Shown: positions 18,636 to 33,445 of the stretch, in pieces
How positions within the stretch are numbered: the first letter of the stretch is position 1
Layout of the letters: the number at the start of each line of letters is the position of its first letter
NCBI RefSeq assembly: GCF_026104355.1
Contig: NZ_CP110535.1
Location: 744,001-808,000 of the forward strand
Length of the DNA: 64,000 nucleotides
Source of the DNA: Halomonas sp. BDJS001
Lineage (GTDB): Bacteria; Pseudomonadota; Gammaproteobacteria; Pseudomonadales; Halomonadaceae
Direction of reading: 5' to 3'
Notes under the pieces: model-generated
Told to the model about the DNA's origin: nothing
What the model saw: the letters and a program-made list of their open reading frames with translations, nothing else
The model's database searches: none
Position numbers and translations under genes: made by a program

Positions 18636-21600
18636 ATGAATAGAGGTCTTCACCAGCCTGGCGAGTTTCGCGATAACTGTGGTTTTGGCCTGATTGCCCA
18701 TATGGAAGGCCAGGCTAGCCACGATTTGCTGAAAACTGCCATTGAATCCCTGACCTGCATGACCCACCGGGGCGGTATCGCTGCCGACGGCAAAACAGGC
18801 GACGGCTGCGGTCTGCTGCTTAAAATGCCTATTCCTTTTATGCAGGCGTTGGCCAAAGAGGCGTTTGATGCCGAGCTGGGCGACCGCTTTGCCGTGGGCG
18901 TAGTATTTCTACCCAACGATGATGCCCGGGAAACACGTGCCCGCGATACCCTGGTTCGCGAGCTGGAAGCGCGCGGCCTTAACGTGCTGGGCTGGCGCGA
19001 TGTGCCGACTGATTCCAGTGTGTGTGGCCCCATGGCGTTGGACTGCCTGCCGCGTATTCGTCAGCTATTTGTACAGCCGGGCAACGGCGAACACTTCGAC
19101 GTTGACCTCTTTATGGCCCGCCGCCGTGCCGAGCAGGCGCTGCGCGATGAAGAGGATTTCTACGTCGCCTCGCTATCGTCAGAAGTGGTCTCCTATAAAG
19201 GCCTGGTGATGCCGGAAGACCTACCGGCGTTCTATCAGGACTTGAACGACCCGCGCCTGGAAACCGCGATCTGCGTGTTCCACCAGCGCTTCTCCACCAA
19301 TACCGCACCGCGCTGGCCGCTGGCCCAGCCGTTCCGTCTGTTGGCCCACAATGGCGAAATCAACACCATTGAAGCCAACCGTGGTTGGGCGAACTCGCGT
19401 AAGGCGAATTTCGTCAACGAACGCCTGCCGGATATCGCCGAGCTGGATGAAATCGTCAACACCACTGGTTCTGACTCCTCCAGCATGGATAACATGCTGG
19501 AAGTGCTGCTGACTGGCGGAATGGAGCTGCACCGTGCGGTACGCATGATGGTGCCGCCCGCTTGGCAAAATGTTGAAACCATGGATGCCGAGCTGCGCGC
19601 CTTCTACGAATACAACTCTATGCATATGGAGCCGTGGGACGGCCCTGCGGGTGTGGTGATGACCGACGGTCGTCAAGCGGTGTGTATGCTTGACCGTAAC
19701 GGCCTGCGCCCGGCGCGCTGGGTAATTACTAAAAACGGCTACATTACCCTGGCCTCTGAAATCGGCACCTACGGCTATAAGCCAGAAGACGTGGTTGCTA
19801 AAGGCCGCGTTGGCCCTGGGCAAATGCTCGCCGTGGATACCGAAACCGGCGAAGTATTGCACACCTCCGATATCGATGAACGGTTGAAATCTGCTTATCC
19901 CTATAAGCGTTGGTTGAAGCAGGAAGCCAGCTATTTGGAGTCGGCGCTGACCGAACTGGCGCGTTTCCAAACCATGGATGCCGATTCGCTCAACGTTCAG
20001 CAGAAGATGTTCCAGGTGAGTTTTGAAGAGCGTGACCAGGTGCTGCGCCCGCTGGCGGAGAGTGGCCAGGAAGCCGTGGGCTCCATGGGTGACGATACCC
20101 CCATGGCGGTGCTGTCGAGCCGTCCGCGGTTGCTCACGGATTTCTTCCGTCAGAAATTTGCCCAGGTCACCAACCCGCCCATCGACCCGCTGCGTGAAGC
20201 GATCGTGATGTCGCTGGAAACCTGCTGTGGCGCGGAGCTTAACGTCTTTAAAGCGACGCCCGAGCACGCCCACCGTTTGATCTTGACCACGCCGGTATTG
20301 TCGCCGCGCAAGTTTACCGCCCTGGTCAGCCAGGACGACCCGGCTTTTGCCAGCTATACGCTTTCGCTAGGCTATGATCCTGAGCAGCAGAGCCTGCATC
20401 AGGCGCTGAAGGCACTGTGTGAAGAGGCCGAAGCTCAGGTGCGCGCCGGTAAAGTCATTCTGGTACTCACCGATGCTGAGCTTGCCAAAGGGTTGATCCC
20501 CATTCAGGCCGCCCTGGCCGTGGGTGCCGTGCACTCTCACTTGGGCCGTTTGGCGCTGCGTCCCAATGCCAACATCGTGGTGGAAACCGGCTACGCTCGC
20601 GACGCCCACCAAATGGCGGTGCTGTTTGGCGTGGGTGCTACGGCGGTTTATCCGTGGCTCGCCTATCAGGTCATGGCGGATATGCACCGCACCGGCGAAC
20701 TGACCGGTAACCCGGCGGATGGACGTGAGAACTACCGTAAAGGGATACAGAAGGGCTTGTTCAAGATCCTGTCTAAAATGGGTATCTCGACGCTGGCTTC
20801 CTACCGTGGCTCAATGTTGTTTGAAGCCGTGGGCTTGGCAGATGAAGTAATGGATCTGTGCTTCGTGGGTATGGCCTCGCGCATTCAAGGGGCCGGTTTT
20901 GCCGAGCTTCAGATGCAGCAGGCACTGCTGGCCAAAGATGCCTGGATTCCCCGTAAAGGCATCTCCCAGGGCGGCATGTTCAAGTATGTTCACGGCCACG
21001 AGTATCACGCCTATAACCCCGATGTGGTGATGTCGCTACAGGCGGCGGTTCAGGAGGGCAGCTATACCAAGTGGAAGAAGTTCGCCCAGTTGGTGAACGA
21101 GCGCCCGGTGGCCACCATTCGTGACTTGCTCAAGCTCAAGCCTGCCGAGACCCCGATTGCCCTGGAAGAAGTAGAACCGGTTGAAGAGCTGCTGCCACGC
21201 TTTGATAGCGCCGGCATGTCGCTGGGAGCGCTATCGCCGGAAGCACACGAAGCGCTAGCCCAGGCCATGAACGAAGCCGGTGGTCGCTCCAACTCCGGTG
21301 AGGGCGGTGAAGACCCAGCCCGCTATGGCACCATTCGCAGCTCGAAAATCAAGCAGATCGCCTCTGGTCGCTTTGGCGTTACCCCGGCGTACCTGGTCAA
21401 TGCAGAAGTGCTGCAGATCAAGGTTGCCCAGGGCGCCAAGCCCGGTGAGGGCGGTCAGTTGCCCGGCGGTAAGGTAAACCAACTGATTGCCCGGCTGCGC
21501 TACGCGGTGCCCGGTGTGACGCTGATTTCACCGCCGCCCCACCACGATATTTACTCTATCGAGGATTTGGCCCAGCTGATTTTTGACCTTAAGCAGGTCA

Positions 21601-23078
21601 ATCCGGATGCCCAGGTGTCGGTGAAGCTGGTTTCCGAGCCGGGAATTGGCACCATCGCCACCGGCGTGGCCAAGGCCTACGCGGATCTGATTACCGTATC
21701 AGGCTACGACGGCGGGACAGCGGCCAGCCCGCTGACCTCGATCAAACACGCCGGTTCCCCCTGGGAACTGGGGCTGCCGGAAGTGCACCAGGCGCTGCGG
21801 ATCAACGGCTTGCGCGACAAGATTCGCCTGCAGACCGATGGCGGCCTGAAAACTGGGCTGGATGTGGTCAAAGCGGCGATTCTAGGCGCTGAGAGCTTCG
21901 GCTTTGGCACCGCCCCCATGGTGGCACTGGGCTGTAAGTACCTGCGTATCTGTCACCTCAATAACTGCGCCACCGGGGTCGCCACTCAGGATGACTTCCT
22001 GCGCGGCGAGCACTTCCGCGGCACGGTGGACATGGTCAAGAACTACTTCCGCTTTATCGCTGAAGAAGTGCGTGAGTTGATGGCCATGCTGGGCGTGCGC
22101 AAGCTGACTGATTTGATTGGCCGTACCGACCTCCTGGAAGTACTGGAAGGCAATACCGCTTCCCAGCGCAAGCTCGATCTAACGCCGCTGCTGGCCAATG
22201 ATTTTGTACCCAAAGATGCGCCGCAGTTCTGCAGGGTTAGCCGCAACGTGCCCCACGATCCGGGCGCTAAAAACCAGGAAGTCCTGGCGGCGCTGAAAGA
22301 TGCTATTGAAAGCCAGTCGGGCGGTGAGTTTGATTTCACCATTACCAACTGTGACCGCAGTGTGGGCGCACTCACCTCTGGTGCTATCGCCAAACGCTAC
22401 GGTGAAGAGGGGCTGGAAGCGGCACCGGTTACGGCAAACTTTGTCGGTGTGGCGGGGCAGAGCTTCGGGGTGTGGAACGCCCGTGGTTTGAACCTCTTCC
22501 TGGAAGGGGATGCCAACGACTACGTCGGCAAGGGCATGAACGGCGGCAGTATCGTCATTGTGCCGCCCAAAGTCAGTCAGTTTGAGAGCCATAAAACCGC
22601 CATTATCGGCAATACCTGCCTTTACGGTGCCACTGGTGGGACGCTGTTCGCCGCCGGTACCGCGGGCGAGCGCTTTGCAGTGCGTAACTCGGGCGCTTCC
22701 GCGGTGATCGAGGGGGCCGGCGACCACTGCTGCGAATATATGACCGGCGGTCTGGTCTGCGTACTCGGCGAGACAGGCGTGAACTTCGGTGCGGGCATGA
22801 CCGGTGGGTTTGCCTATGTGTTGGATGAAGAGCGCACCTTCGTGGACAAGTACAACCACGAATTGGTCGAAATTCACCGCGTTAACACTGAAGCGATGGA
22901 GGCGTATCGTCGTCACCTGCGTGAAATGATCGAAGCCTATGTGGCCGCGACGGAATCCGCGCGTGGGGCGGCTATTTTGGAAGACTTCAGCGACTATGCG
23001 CGCCATTTCTGGCTGGTGAAGCCAAAAGCGGCCAGTTTAGGTAGTTTGCTGGATCAGTCTCGGCGTCAGCCGCAATAA
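18636..23078 (+). CDS. gltB: Glutamate synthase (NADPH) large subunit
   Basis: The 1480-residue subunit makes glutamate from 2-oxoglutarate and glutamine-derived ammonia. A short propeptide precedes the amidotransferase nucleophile Cys15 in [11 protein letters not shown]. The central and FMN-binding synthase domains follow, with [13 protein letters not shown], the 3Fe-4S cluster cysteines in [19 protein letters not shown], and a C-terminal GXGXG beta-helix ([36 protein letters not shown]). It is followed after 36 bp by gltD. Confidence 0.97.
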   Translation: MNRGLHQPGEFRDNCGFGLIAHMEGQASHDLLKTAIESLTCMTHRGGIAADGKTGDGCGLLLKMPIPFMQALAKEAFDAELGDRFAVGVVFLPNDDARETRARDTLVRELEARGLNVLGWRDVPTDSSVCGPMALDCLPRIRQLFVQPGNGEHFDVDLFMARRRAEQALRDEEDFYVASLSSEVVSYKGLVMPEDLPAFYQDLNDPRLETAICVFHQRFSTNTAPRWPLAQPFRLLAHNGEINTIEANRGWANSRKANFVNERLPDIAELDEIVNTTGSDSSSMDNMLEVLLTGGMELHRAVRMMVPPAWQNVETMDAELRAFYEYNSMHMEPWDGPAGVVMTDGRQAVCMLDRNGLRPARWVITKNGYITLASEIGTYGYKPEDVVAKGRVGPGQMLAVDTETGEVLHTSDIDERLKSAYPYKRWLKQEASYLESALTELARFQTMDADSLNVQQKMFQVSFEERDQVLRPLAESGQEAVGSMGDDTPMAVLSSRPRLLTDFFRQKFAQVTNPPIDPLREAIVMSLETCCGAELNVFKATPEHAHRLILTTPVLSPRKFTALVSQDDPAFASYTLSLGYDPEQQSLHQALKALCEEAEAQVRAGKVILVLTDAELAKGLIPIQAALAVGAVHSHLGRLALRPNANIVVETGYARDAHQMAVLFGVGATAVYPWLAYQVMADMHRTGELTGNPADGRENYRKGIQKGLFKILSKMGISTLASYRGSMLFEAVGLADEVMDLCFVGMASRIQGAGFAELQMQQALLAKDAWIPRKGISQGGMFKYVHGHEYHAYNPDVVMSLQAAVQEGSYTKWKKFAQLVNERPVATIRDLLKLKPAETPIALEEVEPVEELLPRFDSAGMSLGALSPEAHEALAQAMNEAGGRSNSGEGGEDPARYGTIRSSKIKQIASGRFGVTPAYLVNAEVLQIKVAQGAKPGEGGQLPGGKVNQLIARLRYAVPGVTLISPPPHHDIYSIEDLAQLIFDLKQVNPDAQVSVKLVSEPGIGTIATGVAKAYADLITVSGYDGGTAASPLTSIKHAGSPWELGLPEVHQALRINGLRDKIRLQTDGGLKTGLDVVKAAILGAESFGFGTAPMVALGCKYLRICHLNNCATGVATQDDFLRGEHFRGTVDMVKNYFRFIAEEVRELMAMLGVRKLTDLIGRTDLLEVLEGNTASQRKLDLTPLLANDFVPKDAPQFCRVSRNVPHDPGAKNQEVLAALKDAIESQSGGEFDFTITNCDRSVGALTSGAIAKRYGEEGLEAAPVTANFVGVAGQSFGVWNARGLNLFLEGDANDYVGKGMNGGSIVIVPPKVSQFESHKTAIIGNTCLYGATGGTLFAAGTAGERFAVRNSGASAVIEGAGDHCCEYMTGGLVCVLGETGVNFGAGMTGGFAYVLDEERTFVDKYNHELVEIHRVNTEAMEAYRRHLREMIEAYVAATESARGAAILEDFSDYARHFWLVKPKAASLGSLLDQSRRQPQ

Positions 23079-24533
<1,455 letters not shown>

Positions 24534-24563
24534 AACGTGTCTGATGCATAGAGCAGCTCCAGG

Positions 24564-24648
24564 GATAGGTCGTAGCGAGGGTCTTTCGCCAAGGATGGCG
24601 AAAGTAGCGCCCAGGGAAGGGTTCACAGCGCCCTCGCGTAGACCTATC
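24564..24648 (+). repeat. REP-like palindromic element, copy A
   Basis: This 85-bp element fills much of the gltD-pyrG gap. The outer arms are GATAGGTC-gta-GCGAGGG and CCCTCGC-gta-GACCTATC, so it can fold with two paired blocks around a 3x3 internal loop. Inside is a second hairpin, TTTCGCC-aaggat-GGCGAAA (24584-24603), and AGCGCCC occurs twice (24606 and 24628). A related copy in the opposite orientation lies at 29707-29775. I see no T-run, so it is not a simple terminator. Confidence 0.75.
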
Positions 24649-24749
24649 GCTGGGGCGGTTTAATGACTGCTCAGTTCAAATTGAGCCTTAAGCCGTAATC
24701 TGCTAGTCTGTCGACCCATCCTGGCGTGGCTTTCTGCCGTGCCTTCTGA

Positions 24750-27326
<2,577 letters not shown>

Positions 27327-27385
27327 GCTGTTTTTGCTAATCAGGGCGTCGTTGAGTAGGGCGTTATATTAATAATTTTATCTAA

Positions 27386-28696
<1,311 letters not shown>

Positions 28697-28707
28697 AAAA
28701 CCAATTT

Positions 28708-28790
28708 CGAGCGAATTTTGCGAGGCGTTTGTAAGAGATGTCTCAAAATTTTGTAAGAGATATCTTACAAATGCCGACGAAATTCGCTCG
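28708..28790. repeat. Large imperfect palindrome behind eno
   Basis: Arms of about 32 nt (28708-28739) and 31 nt (28760-28790) are mostly complementary: both read CGAGCGAATTT at the outer end and TTTGTAAGA near the inner end. They flank a roughly 20-nt centre. The right arm contains half of the perfect GacA-type site. It starts 11 bp after the eno stop codon. Confidence 0.6.
28752..28769 (+). promoter_or_regulatory. GacA-type upstream activating site for rsmZ
   Basis: The sequence is TGTAAG-N6-CTTACA, an exact match to the 18-bp site known upstream of rsmX/rsmY/rsmZ in Pseudomonas, where the response regulator GacA acts. A degenerate copy, TGTAAG-N6-CTCAAA, lies 22 bp (two helix turns) upstream at 28730-28747. 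The distance to the first GGA motif of the sRNA is about 175 bp, in the range known for these genes. Confidence 0.8.
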
Positions 28791-28862
28791 TTTTGGGTAA
28801 GAAATTGCCTATTTTTTCACTAATTTAACTTTAAGTTTTTGTTTTTGTTGGTTTTTTAAAAT

Positions 28863-28890
28863 AAGGCGAGCCGCAAAGGCTCGCCTTTTT
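28863..28890 (+). terminator. Terminator of eno
   Basis: A perfect 10-bp stem (AAGGCGAGCC / GGCTCGCCTT) with a GCAAA loop is followed by a T-run. It lies between the activating site and the sRNA, so it isolates rsmZ from eno transcription. Confidence 0.88.
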
Positions 28891-28934
28891 GCATTTTGGC
28901 TTTGTTGAGAAGCCGCTGTGATATGCCACAATGC

Positions 28935-29108
28935 ATTCAGGACTAGGGGAGGCAAGGACGCTTCAGTCAGGATGCAGCGGGATGTAGGTCAGATGCGCCG
29001 GGTGATACAGTGAGGTAAGTCCCGGCAAGGATGTCATCTGAGGAGGTTGATCCAGGGAGTGGTCAGAGGAAGTGCTTGGAGCGGGCGGCCTACGGGCCGC
29101 CTTTTTTT
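28935..29108 (+). ncRNA. rsmZ: RsmZ/CsrB-type small regulatory RNA
   Basis: This stretch has no coding frame but carries ten GGA triplets in about 140 nt (at 28940, 28948, 28956, 28970, 28980, 29029, 29042, 29056, 29068, 29078), mostly as AGGA or GGGA, the binding motif of CsrA/RsmA. It ends in a strong Rho-independent terminator and has a perfect GacA-type site upstream. In Pseudomonas rsmZ lies beside fdxA, as here. Its job would be to sequester CsrA (encoded at 41018) when GacA is phosphorylated. The 5' end is uncertain by about 10 nt, since no strong -35/-10 pair is visible. Family membership rests on motif density and synteny. Confidence 0.8.
29084..29108 (+). terminator. Terminator of rsmZ
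   Basis: A perfect 7-bp GC stem, GGCGGCC-TACG-GGCCGCC, is followed by seven T residues. Confidence 0.9.
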
Positions 29109-29161
29109 GTCTGGGGTTTGGGACAACACACTTTTTGACGACCCACTGTCGGCGACACAAT

Positions 29162-29190
29162 AAAAAAACCAGCGTGGTCGCTGGTTTTAA
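29162..29190 (-). terminator. Terminator of fdxA
   Basis: A perfect 10-bp stem (AAAACCAGCG / CGCTGGTTTT) with a 4-base loop; on the minus strand it is followed by a T-run. It lies 30 bp past the fdxA stop and could also stop leakage from rsmZ. Confidence 0.85.
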
Positions 29191-29220
29191 AAAGAAGTGC
29201 TGATGAGTGGATAGTCAGCC

Positions 29221-29544
29221 TTAGCGTTCTAATTTCTCAAGCTTACCTGGCTTGCCGTCCCACTCTTCGGCGTCCGGCAACGGATCTTTTCTTTCGGCAA
29301 TGTTCGGCCACACTTCGGCCATTTCAGCATTAATCTCGATAAAGGCCTCTTGCCCATCCGGCAGCTCATCCTCGGAGAATATCGCCTCGGCGGGGCACTC
29401 GGGCTCACACAGCGCGCAGTCGATACACTCGTCCGGATGAATGACCAGGAAGTTCGGGCCCTCGTAGAAACAGTCGACCGGGCAGACTTCCACACAGTCG
29501 GTGTATTTGCACTGGATGCAGTTCTCGGTAACGACAAACGTCAT
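29221..29544 (-). CDS. fdxA: Ferredoxin FdxA (7Fe type)
   Basis: The 107-residue electron carrier has a 3Fe-4S and a 4Fe-4S cluster. The cysteines are seen in [19 protein letters not shown] and [18 protein letters not shown]. The acidic C-terminal tail is normal for this family. It is transcribed toward rsmZ (convergent) and follows mutS on the same strand. Confidence 0.96.
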   Translation of the reverse strand: MTFVVTENCIQCKYTDCVEVCPVDCFYEGPNFLVIHPDECIDCALCEPECPAEAIFSEDELPDGQEAFIEINAEMAEVWPNIAERKDPLPDAEEWDGKPGKLEKLER

Positions 29545-29706
29545 CTTGCTATCCCTCTTGCAGGGCCGAGAGTCTCTCAGCCATGGTCAATCGTGAATGG
29601 TTATAAATCAGCCGTTTTTTATAAGCTAAAAGTTTGAGCGACATTCTAGAGGTGCGCCTACCTGTCGGCAAGCGCCATATGATTCTCGTTGGTAGCAATG
29701 CTAGTA

Positions 29707-29775
29707 CAGGTTTCCGCGAGGGCGCTGTGAGCCCATCCTAGGGCGCTACTTTTTCAAGACCCTCGCTCCAACCTG
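29707..29775 (-). repeat. REP-like palindromic element, copy B
   Basis: This 69-bp element lies in the fdxA-mutS gap, opposite in orientation to copy A (24564-24648). On the minus strand the arms are CAGGTT-gga-GCGAGGG and CCCTCGC-gga-AACCTG. The core AAAGTAGCGCCC and TCACAGCGCCCTCGCG is shared with copy A. The inner small hairpin of copy A is replaced by a short A-rich stretch. The outer arms differ between the copies but remain complementary in each. Confidence 0.75.
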
Positions 29776-29822
29776 CCCTGGCACTAGAAGCTCACTTATG
29801 GCCTTCCAAGTTATGAGCACTA

Positions 29823-32384
29823 TTAGATCAGGTCTCGCCACTGATACAACAGTGCAAGTGCTTCCCGCGGCGTTAAATCATCCACATCGATGTTTTCCAA
29901 CGCCTCTACCACCGGATGCGGCGCGGCGGCGAACAGATCGTTTTGCTGGGGAGTGGTTCGCGGCGCCTGTGCTGTGTTATCTACATCGCGTTGTTCCAGG
30001 CTCACCAGCTTTTCGCGGGCACGCTTAATCACATGATTGGGCACACCCGCCAATTGCGCCACCTGCAAGCCGTAGCTCTGGCTGGCCGGGCCCGCTTCGA
30101 TGCGGTGCATAAACACAATGCTGTCGCCATGTTCGGTAGCCGTGAGGTGGATATTGGCCACGCCTTCCATATGCTCAGGCAGCGCCGTCATTTCAAAGTA
30201 GTGGGTCGCGAACAGGGTTAGCGCACGCCCCTTGGCGAGATGCTCCGCACTTGCCCAGGCCAGGGATAAACCGTCAAAGGTACTGGTGCCACGGCCAATC
30301 TCATCCATCAGGATCAAACTTTGCTGGGTGGCGTTGTGGAGAATATTGGCGGTTTCAGTCATCTCCACCATAAAGGTAGAGCGCCCGCCCGCCAAGTCAT
30401 CCGATGAGCCAATGCGGGTAAATATTCGATCCAGTGGGCCGATCTCGGCGGCATCGGCGGGCACGAAGCTACCGCAGTGGGCCAGCAGGGCGATGAGCGC
30501 CGTTTGACGCATATAGGTCGATTTACCGCCCATATTGGGGCCGGTAATAATCAACATATGCTGGTCAGGATTGAGTGTCACGTCGTTAGGCACAAAGGGA
30601 GTTTCGCTCACCTGCTCGACCACCGGGTGACGCCCCGCGTCGATTTGAATACCGGTGGTTTCCGTGAGTGTCGGACGCACCCAGTTCAGCGCCTCGGCGC
30701 GTTCGGCAAAGGCGCACAGCACATCCAGTTCCGCCAAGGCTTGAGAAGTGCTTTGCAGCGCGTGAAGGCTGTTATTGAGATCGCCCAGCAGGCGGTCATA
30801 GAGCCATTTTTCACGGGTGAGCGCTCGGGACTTGGCCGACAGCGCCTTATCTTCAAACTCTTTAAGCTCGGGAATAATAAACCGCTCGGCATTTTTTAGC
30901 GTTTGACGGCGGATATAGTCGGCTGGCGCCTGCTGAGCCTGGGAGCGCGGCAGCTCGATAAAGTAGCCGTGTACCCGGTTGTAGCCCACTTTGAGGTTGG
31001 CAAGGCCCGTGCGCTCGCGCTCGCGCAGCTCTAGCTGAATAAGGTAGTCACCCGCGTTCTCGGCCATGCCGCGATGCTCATCAAGTTCAGCATCAAAACC
31101 GTCGGCAATCACCCCTCCATCGCGGATCACCACCGGCGGGTTTTCCACCAGCGCGCGGCTGAGCATATCGGCCATTTCCGGGTAGGGACGAATATGCGGG
31201 CGCAGGTTGTCCAAAGCGCTGCCGCTCTCTACCTCGCTTAGCTGCTGCTCCAGTTCCGGGAGCGTTACCAATGCATCGCGCAGCCGTGCCAAATCGCGCG
31301 GACGGGCGCTATACAATGCCACGCGGGCGAGAATGCGCTCCACGTCGCCCACCGCGCTTAACGTTTCGCGCAGTGGCATATAGGCGGCATCCAGGCTTAA
31401 CAGCGCCACCCCTGCATGGCGCCCCTGCACGATATCGCGTTGGCGGAGCGGGCGGTTGAGCCAGCGCTTGAGCAGCCGCGAACCCATGGCGGTGGTACAG
31501 GTGTCCAGCACGCTGGCCAGAGTGTTATCGCTACTGCCGCCCAGGTTGATATCGATTTCCAGATTACGGCGGCTGGCGGCGTCGATTACCACCGCATCGT
31601 CGCGGTTCTCAACGCTGATGGCGGTCACGTGGGGGAGGCGCGAGCGTTGGGTGTCCCGGGCGTAATCGATCAGTACCCCCGCAGCAATCAGCGCCGTGGA
31701 TAAGTGCGCACAGCCAAAGCCGCGTAAATCCTGCACTTCAAACTGGTCGCAGAGGCTGCGAGTAGCGCTCTCCAGGTCAAACAGCCACTCCCCCTGGCGG
31801 CGCAGGCTGCGCTTTTGCGACCAGGTATCGGGTAGCGTCAGGCTTTCGGGCACCAGCAGTTCGGCGGGAGAGAGGCGAGTGAGCTCCGCCAGCATCTCCG
31901 CTTCGCTCTCCACTTCCAGTACGTTAAAACGCCCGCTGGAGAGTTCCAGCCAGGCAAGCCCCCACCTCTCTTTGCCGGGGGAGACTGACACCAGTACGTT
32001 GTCGCGGCGGGCATCAAGCAACGCTTCATCGTGGAGCGTACCGGGGGTGACGATACGTACCACCTGGCGCTCGACGGGGCCTTTGCTGGTGGCGGGATCG
32101 CCAATCTGCTCGCAGATCGCCACCGACTCGCCACCGGCAACCAGACGCGCGAGATAGCCTTCAGCGCTATGGTAAGGTACGCCCGCCATGGGGATCGGTT
32201 TGCCGCCCGACTGGCCGCGCTGGGTAAGGGTAATATCCAGCAGCGCGGCGGCGCGCTTGGCGTCGTCGAAAAACAGTTCGTAAAAATCCCCCATGCGGTA
32301 GAACAGCAGTACCTCGGGGTGCTCGCGTTTGATCTTTAAATACTGGGTGATCATTGGCGTGTTGGCGGGAATAGCCTGTGACAT
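29823..32384 (-). CDS. mutS: DNA mismatch repair protein MutS
   Basis: The 853-residue mismatch sensor has the N-terminal mismatch-binding [15 protein letters not shown] (Phe-x-Glu motif), connector and lever domains, and the C-terminal ABC ATPase with [22 protein letters not shown] (Walker A), [31 protein letters not shown] (Walker B) and FATHYFEMT. The C-terminal end keeps the [15 protein letters not shown] tetramerisation motif. I use the ATG at 32384 (MSQAIP), which has AGGA upstream. It is divergent from pncC-recA; the AbiE cassette lies between them. Confidence 0.97.
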   Translation of the reverse strand: MSQAIPANTPMITQYLKIKREHPEVLLFYRMGDFYELFFDDAKRAAALLDITLTQRGQSGGKPIPMAGVPYHSAEGYLARLVAGGESVAICEQIGDPATSKGPVERQVVRIVTPGTLHDEALLDARRDNVLVSVSPGKERWGLAWLELSSGRFNVLEVESEAEMLAELTRLSPAELLVPESLTLPDTWSQKRSLRRQGEWLFDLESATRSLCDQFEVQDLRGFGCAHLSTALIAAGVLIDYARDTQRSRLPHVTAISVENRDDAVVIDAASRRNLEIDINLGGSSDNTLASVLDTCTTAMGSRLLKRWLNRPLRQRDIVQGRHAGVALLSLDAAYMPLRETLSAVGDVERILARVALYSARPRDLARLRDALVTLPELEQQLSEVESGSALDNLRPHIRPYPEMADMLSRALVENPPVVIRDGGVIADGFDAELDEHRGMAENAGDYLIQLELRERERTGLANLKVGYNRVHGYFIELPRSQAQQAPADYIRRQTLKNAERFIIPELKEFEDKALSAKSRALTREKWLYDRLLGDLNNSLHALQSTSQALAELDVLCAFAERAEALNWVRPTLTETTGIQIDAGRHPVVEQVSETPFVPNDVTLNPDQHMLIITGPNMGGKSTYMRQTALIALLAHCGSFVPADAAEIGPLDRIFTRIGSSDDLAGGRSTFMVEMTETANILHNATQQSLILMDEIGRGTSTFDGLSLAWASAEHLAKGRALTLFATHYFEMTALPEHMEGVANIHLTATEHGDSIVFMHRIEAGPASQSYGLQVAQLAGVPNHVIKRAREKLVSLEQRDVDNTAQAPRTTPQQNDLFAAAPHPVVEALENIDVDDLTPREALALLYQWRDLI

Positions 32385-32489
32385 GGGCATCCTGATTAAG
32401 CGTAGCGCAAACCATTACGGCTTACGGCGTGTTCGTTGAGCCAGTTCTTGGTTCAAGTTCTTTGAGCAAGCTAAACGCAGTATTCTACG

Positions 32490-32549
32490 CTGAACAGACG
32501 ACACACTTGAAGGAGCGAAGATAGTGCCCCGCGAAACTAGCCTGAAAAA
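32490..32549 (+). repeat. 60-bp direct repeat, left copy (flanks AbiE cassette)
   Basis: This copy and the one at 34381-34440 agree at 59 of 60 positions; the only difference is C at 32530 versus A at 34421. The repeat holds 34 bp of the pncC leader, the AAGGAG ribosome site, the GTG start and about nine codons. The two copies are 1891 bp apart. The upstream part, 32385-32489, is the native mutS side, where the original pncC promoter should lie. Confidence 0.95.
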
Positions 32550-32568
32550 ATATCCGCTATTTGCCTGA
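32524..32568 (+). pseudogene. Remnant of the pncC 5' end
   Basis: A GTG start with a good AAGGAG site is followed by 14 codons (M-P-R-E-T-S-L-K-K then unrelated residues) and a TGA. The first nine codons match the start of the intact pncC at 34415 except Arg3 in place of Ser3. It is the stump left when the cassette entered. Confidence 0.8.
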
Positions 32569-32636
32569 CGCCATATTCGACTCCCAATATGTTGTGTTTG
32601 AGTGTTTCCACGATGGTTTGTAAAAATGCATATAAT

Positions 32637-32652
32637 CGTAGTCAGGCTACGA
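32637..32652. promoter_or_regulatory. Candidate AbiEi operator 1
   Basis: The core is CGTAG-N5-CTACGA within a perfect 11-bp inverted repeat (32631-32641 / 32647-32657). The left arm includes TATAAT (32631-32636), a possible -10 box. AbiEi antitoxins are known to repress their own promoter by binding inverted repeats. A matching site lies at 32702. Confidence 0.65.
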
Positions 32653-32701
32653 TTATAAAGGTTAAGCTAAATAGATCTCTATTTGGAAAAGGTGTATAAA
32701 A

Positions 32702-32717
32702 CGTAGCATGGCTACGA
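32702..32717. promoter_or_regulatory. Candidate AbiEi operator 2, over the start codon
   Basis: The core is again CGTAG-N5-CTACGA, centred on the abiEi ATG (32708-32710). Its centre is 65 bp from that of operator 1, about six helix turns. Bound protein here could bridge to operator 1. Confidence 0.6.
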
Positions 32718-33445
32718 ATATTTCAGGCAAACTAAAAGCTCTCTATACCAAGCTGACTCCAGGGGCGCCTTTTACCGCAGCCGATCTGATGTCTCTGGGT
32801 ATTTCGGCAGACCTTGCTGTGTACTACGTGCGAGCAGGCTGGCTACTGCGTTTGGCACGTGGCGTCTACTGCCGACCAAACGATGAGCTACAGTTGAACC
32901 CTTGCCTTCTCTTGCTGCAACACAAGCTTAAGGGACTTCACGTTGGCGGTAAGTCGGCGCTCGACTGGTACGGGGTGCGCCATTACCTCGCGCAACAGCC
33001 TACTCTACGCTTATACGGTTGGGCTGACGGACAGCTGCCGAGCTGGTTTGTAGAGCGTTTCCCGGCCGATTATCACCGCAAGCGCATTTTCGATGAACAC
33101 CCCGATGCATTACTGCACGTTCGCCCCTTTGAAAGGCGGGATGGGGCGCCGCTGGTTTCGTCGCCAGAAAGAGCGTTGCTTGAGCTGTTGAGTGAAGTTG
33201 GCTTGCGGCAGCCGTTACAGGAAGCCCAGGAACTGGTGGAAAGTTCCTATAACCTGCGCGTTAAAGTACTGCAAGAGCTTTTGCAGTGTTGCTCCAGCGT
33301 TAAGACAGTAAGGCTGTGCCTACAGCTTGGTCGGGAAGGGGGGCTGCCGTGGGCTGACAAGCTTGATCCAAGTATATTGCCGACTGGCAGTGACCGGCCT
33401 TGGGTGTCTAAATCTGCTGATGGTCTGTTGGTGCTAAAGCCATGA
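32708..33445 (+). CDS. abiEi: AbiEi-type antitoxin, transcriptional regulator
   Basis: The 245-residue protein has an N-terminal winged-helix region (FTAADLMSLGISADLAVYYVRAGWLLRLARGVYCRPND) typical of the AbiEi/COG5340 antitoxins, followed by the C-terminal domain with LHVGGKSALDWYGVRHYLAQ and SSPERALLELLSEVG. AbiEi antitoxins repress their own operon through the N-terminal domain and oppose the toxin without direct contact (type IV). It overlaps abiEii by 4 bp (ATGA). The ribosome site (AAGGTG) is about 13 bases from the ATG, which is weak. Confidence 0.85.
   Translation: MATNISGKLKALYTKLTPGAPFTAADLMSLGISADLAVYYVRAGWLLRLARGVYCRPNDELQLNPCLLLLQHKLKGLHVGGKSALDWYGVRHYLAQQPTLRLYGWADGQLPSWFVERFPADYHRKRIFDEHPDALLHVRPFERRDGAPLVSSPERALLELLSEVGLRQPLQEAQELVESSYNLRVKVLQELLQCCSSVKTVRLCLQLGREGGLPWADKLDPSILPTGSDRPWVSKSADGLLVLKP

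Noticed and set aside
18489..18767. Minus-strand frame across the gltB start
   Set aside because: It overlaps the gltB amidotransferase start and shows no family features.
19221..20273. Long open frame (350 codons) opposite gltB
   Set aside because: It is antisense to a well-conserved enzyme gene, has no ribosome site or recognisable domain, and results from biased codon use in GC-rich DNA.
22179..23006. Open frame opposite the gltB 3' end
   Set aside because: Shadow of gltB codons with histidine-rich low-information sequence; no family resemblance.
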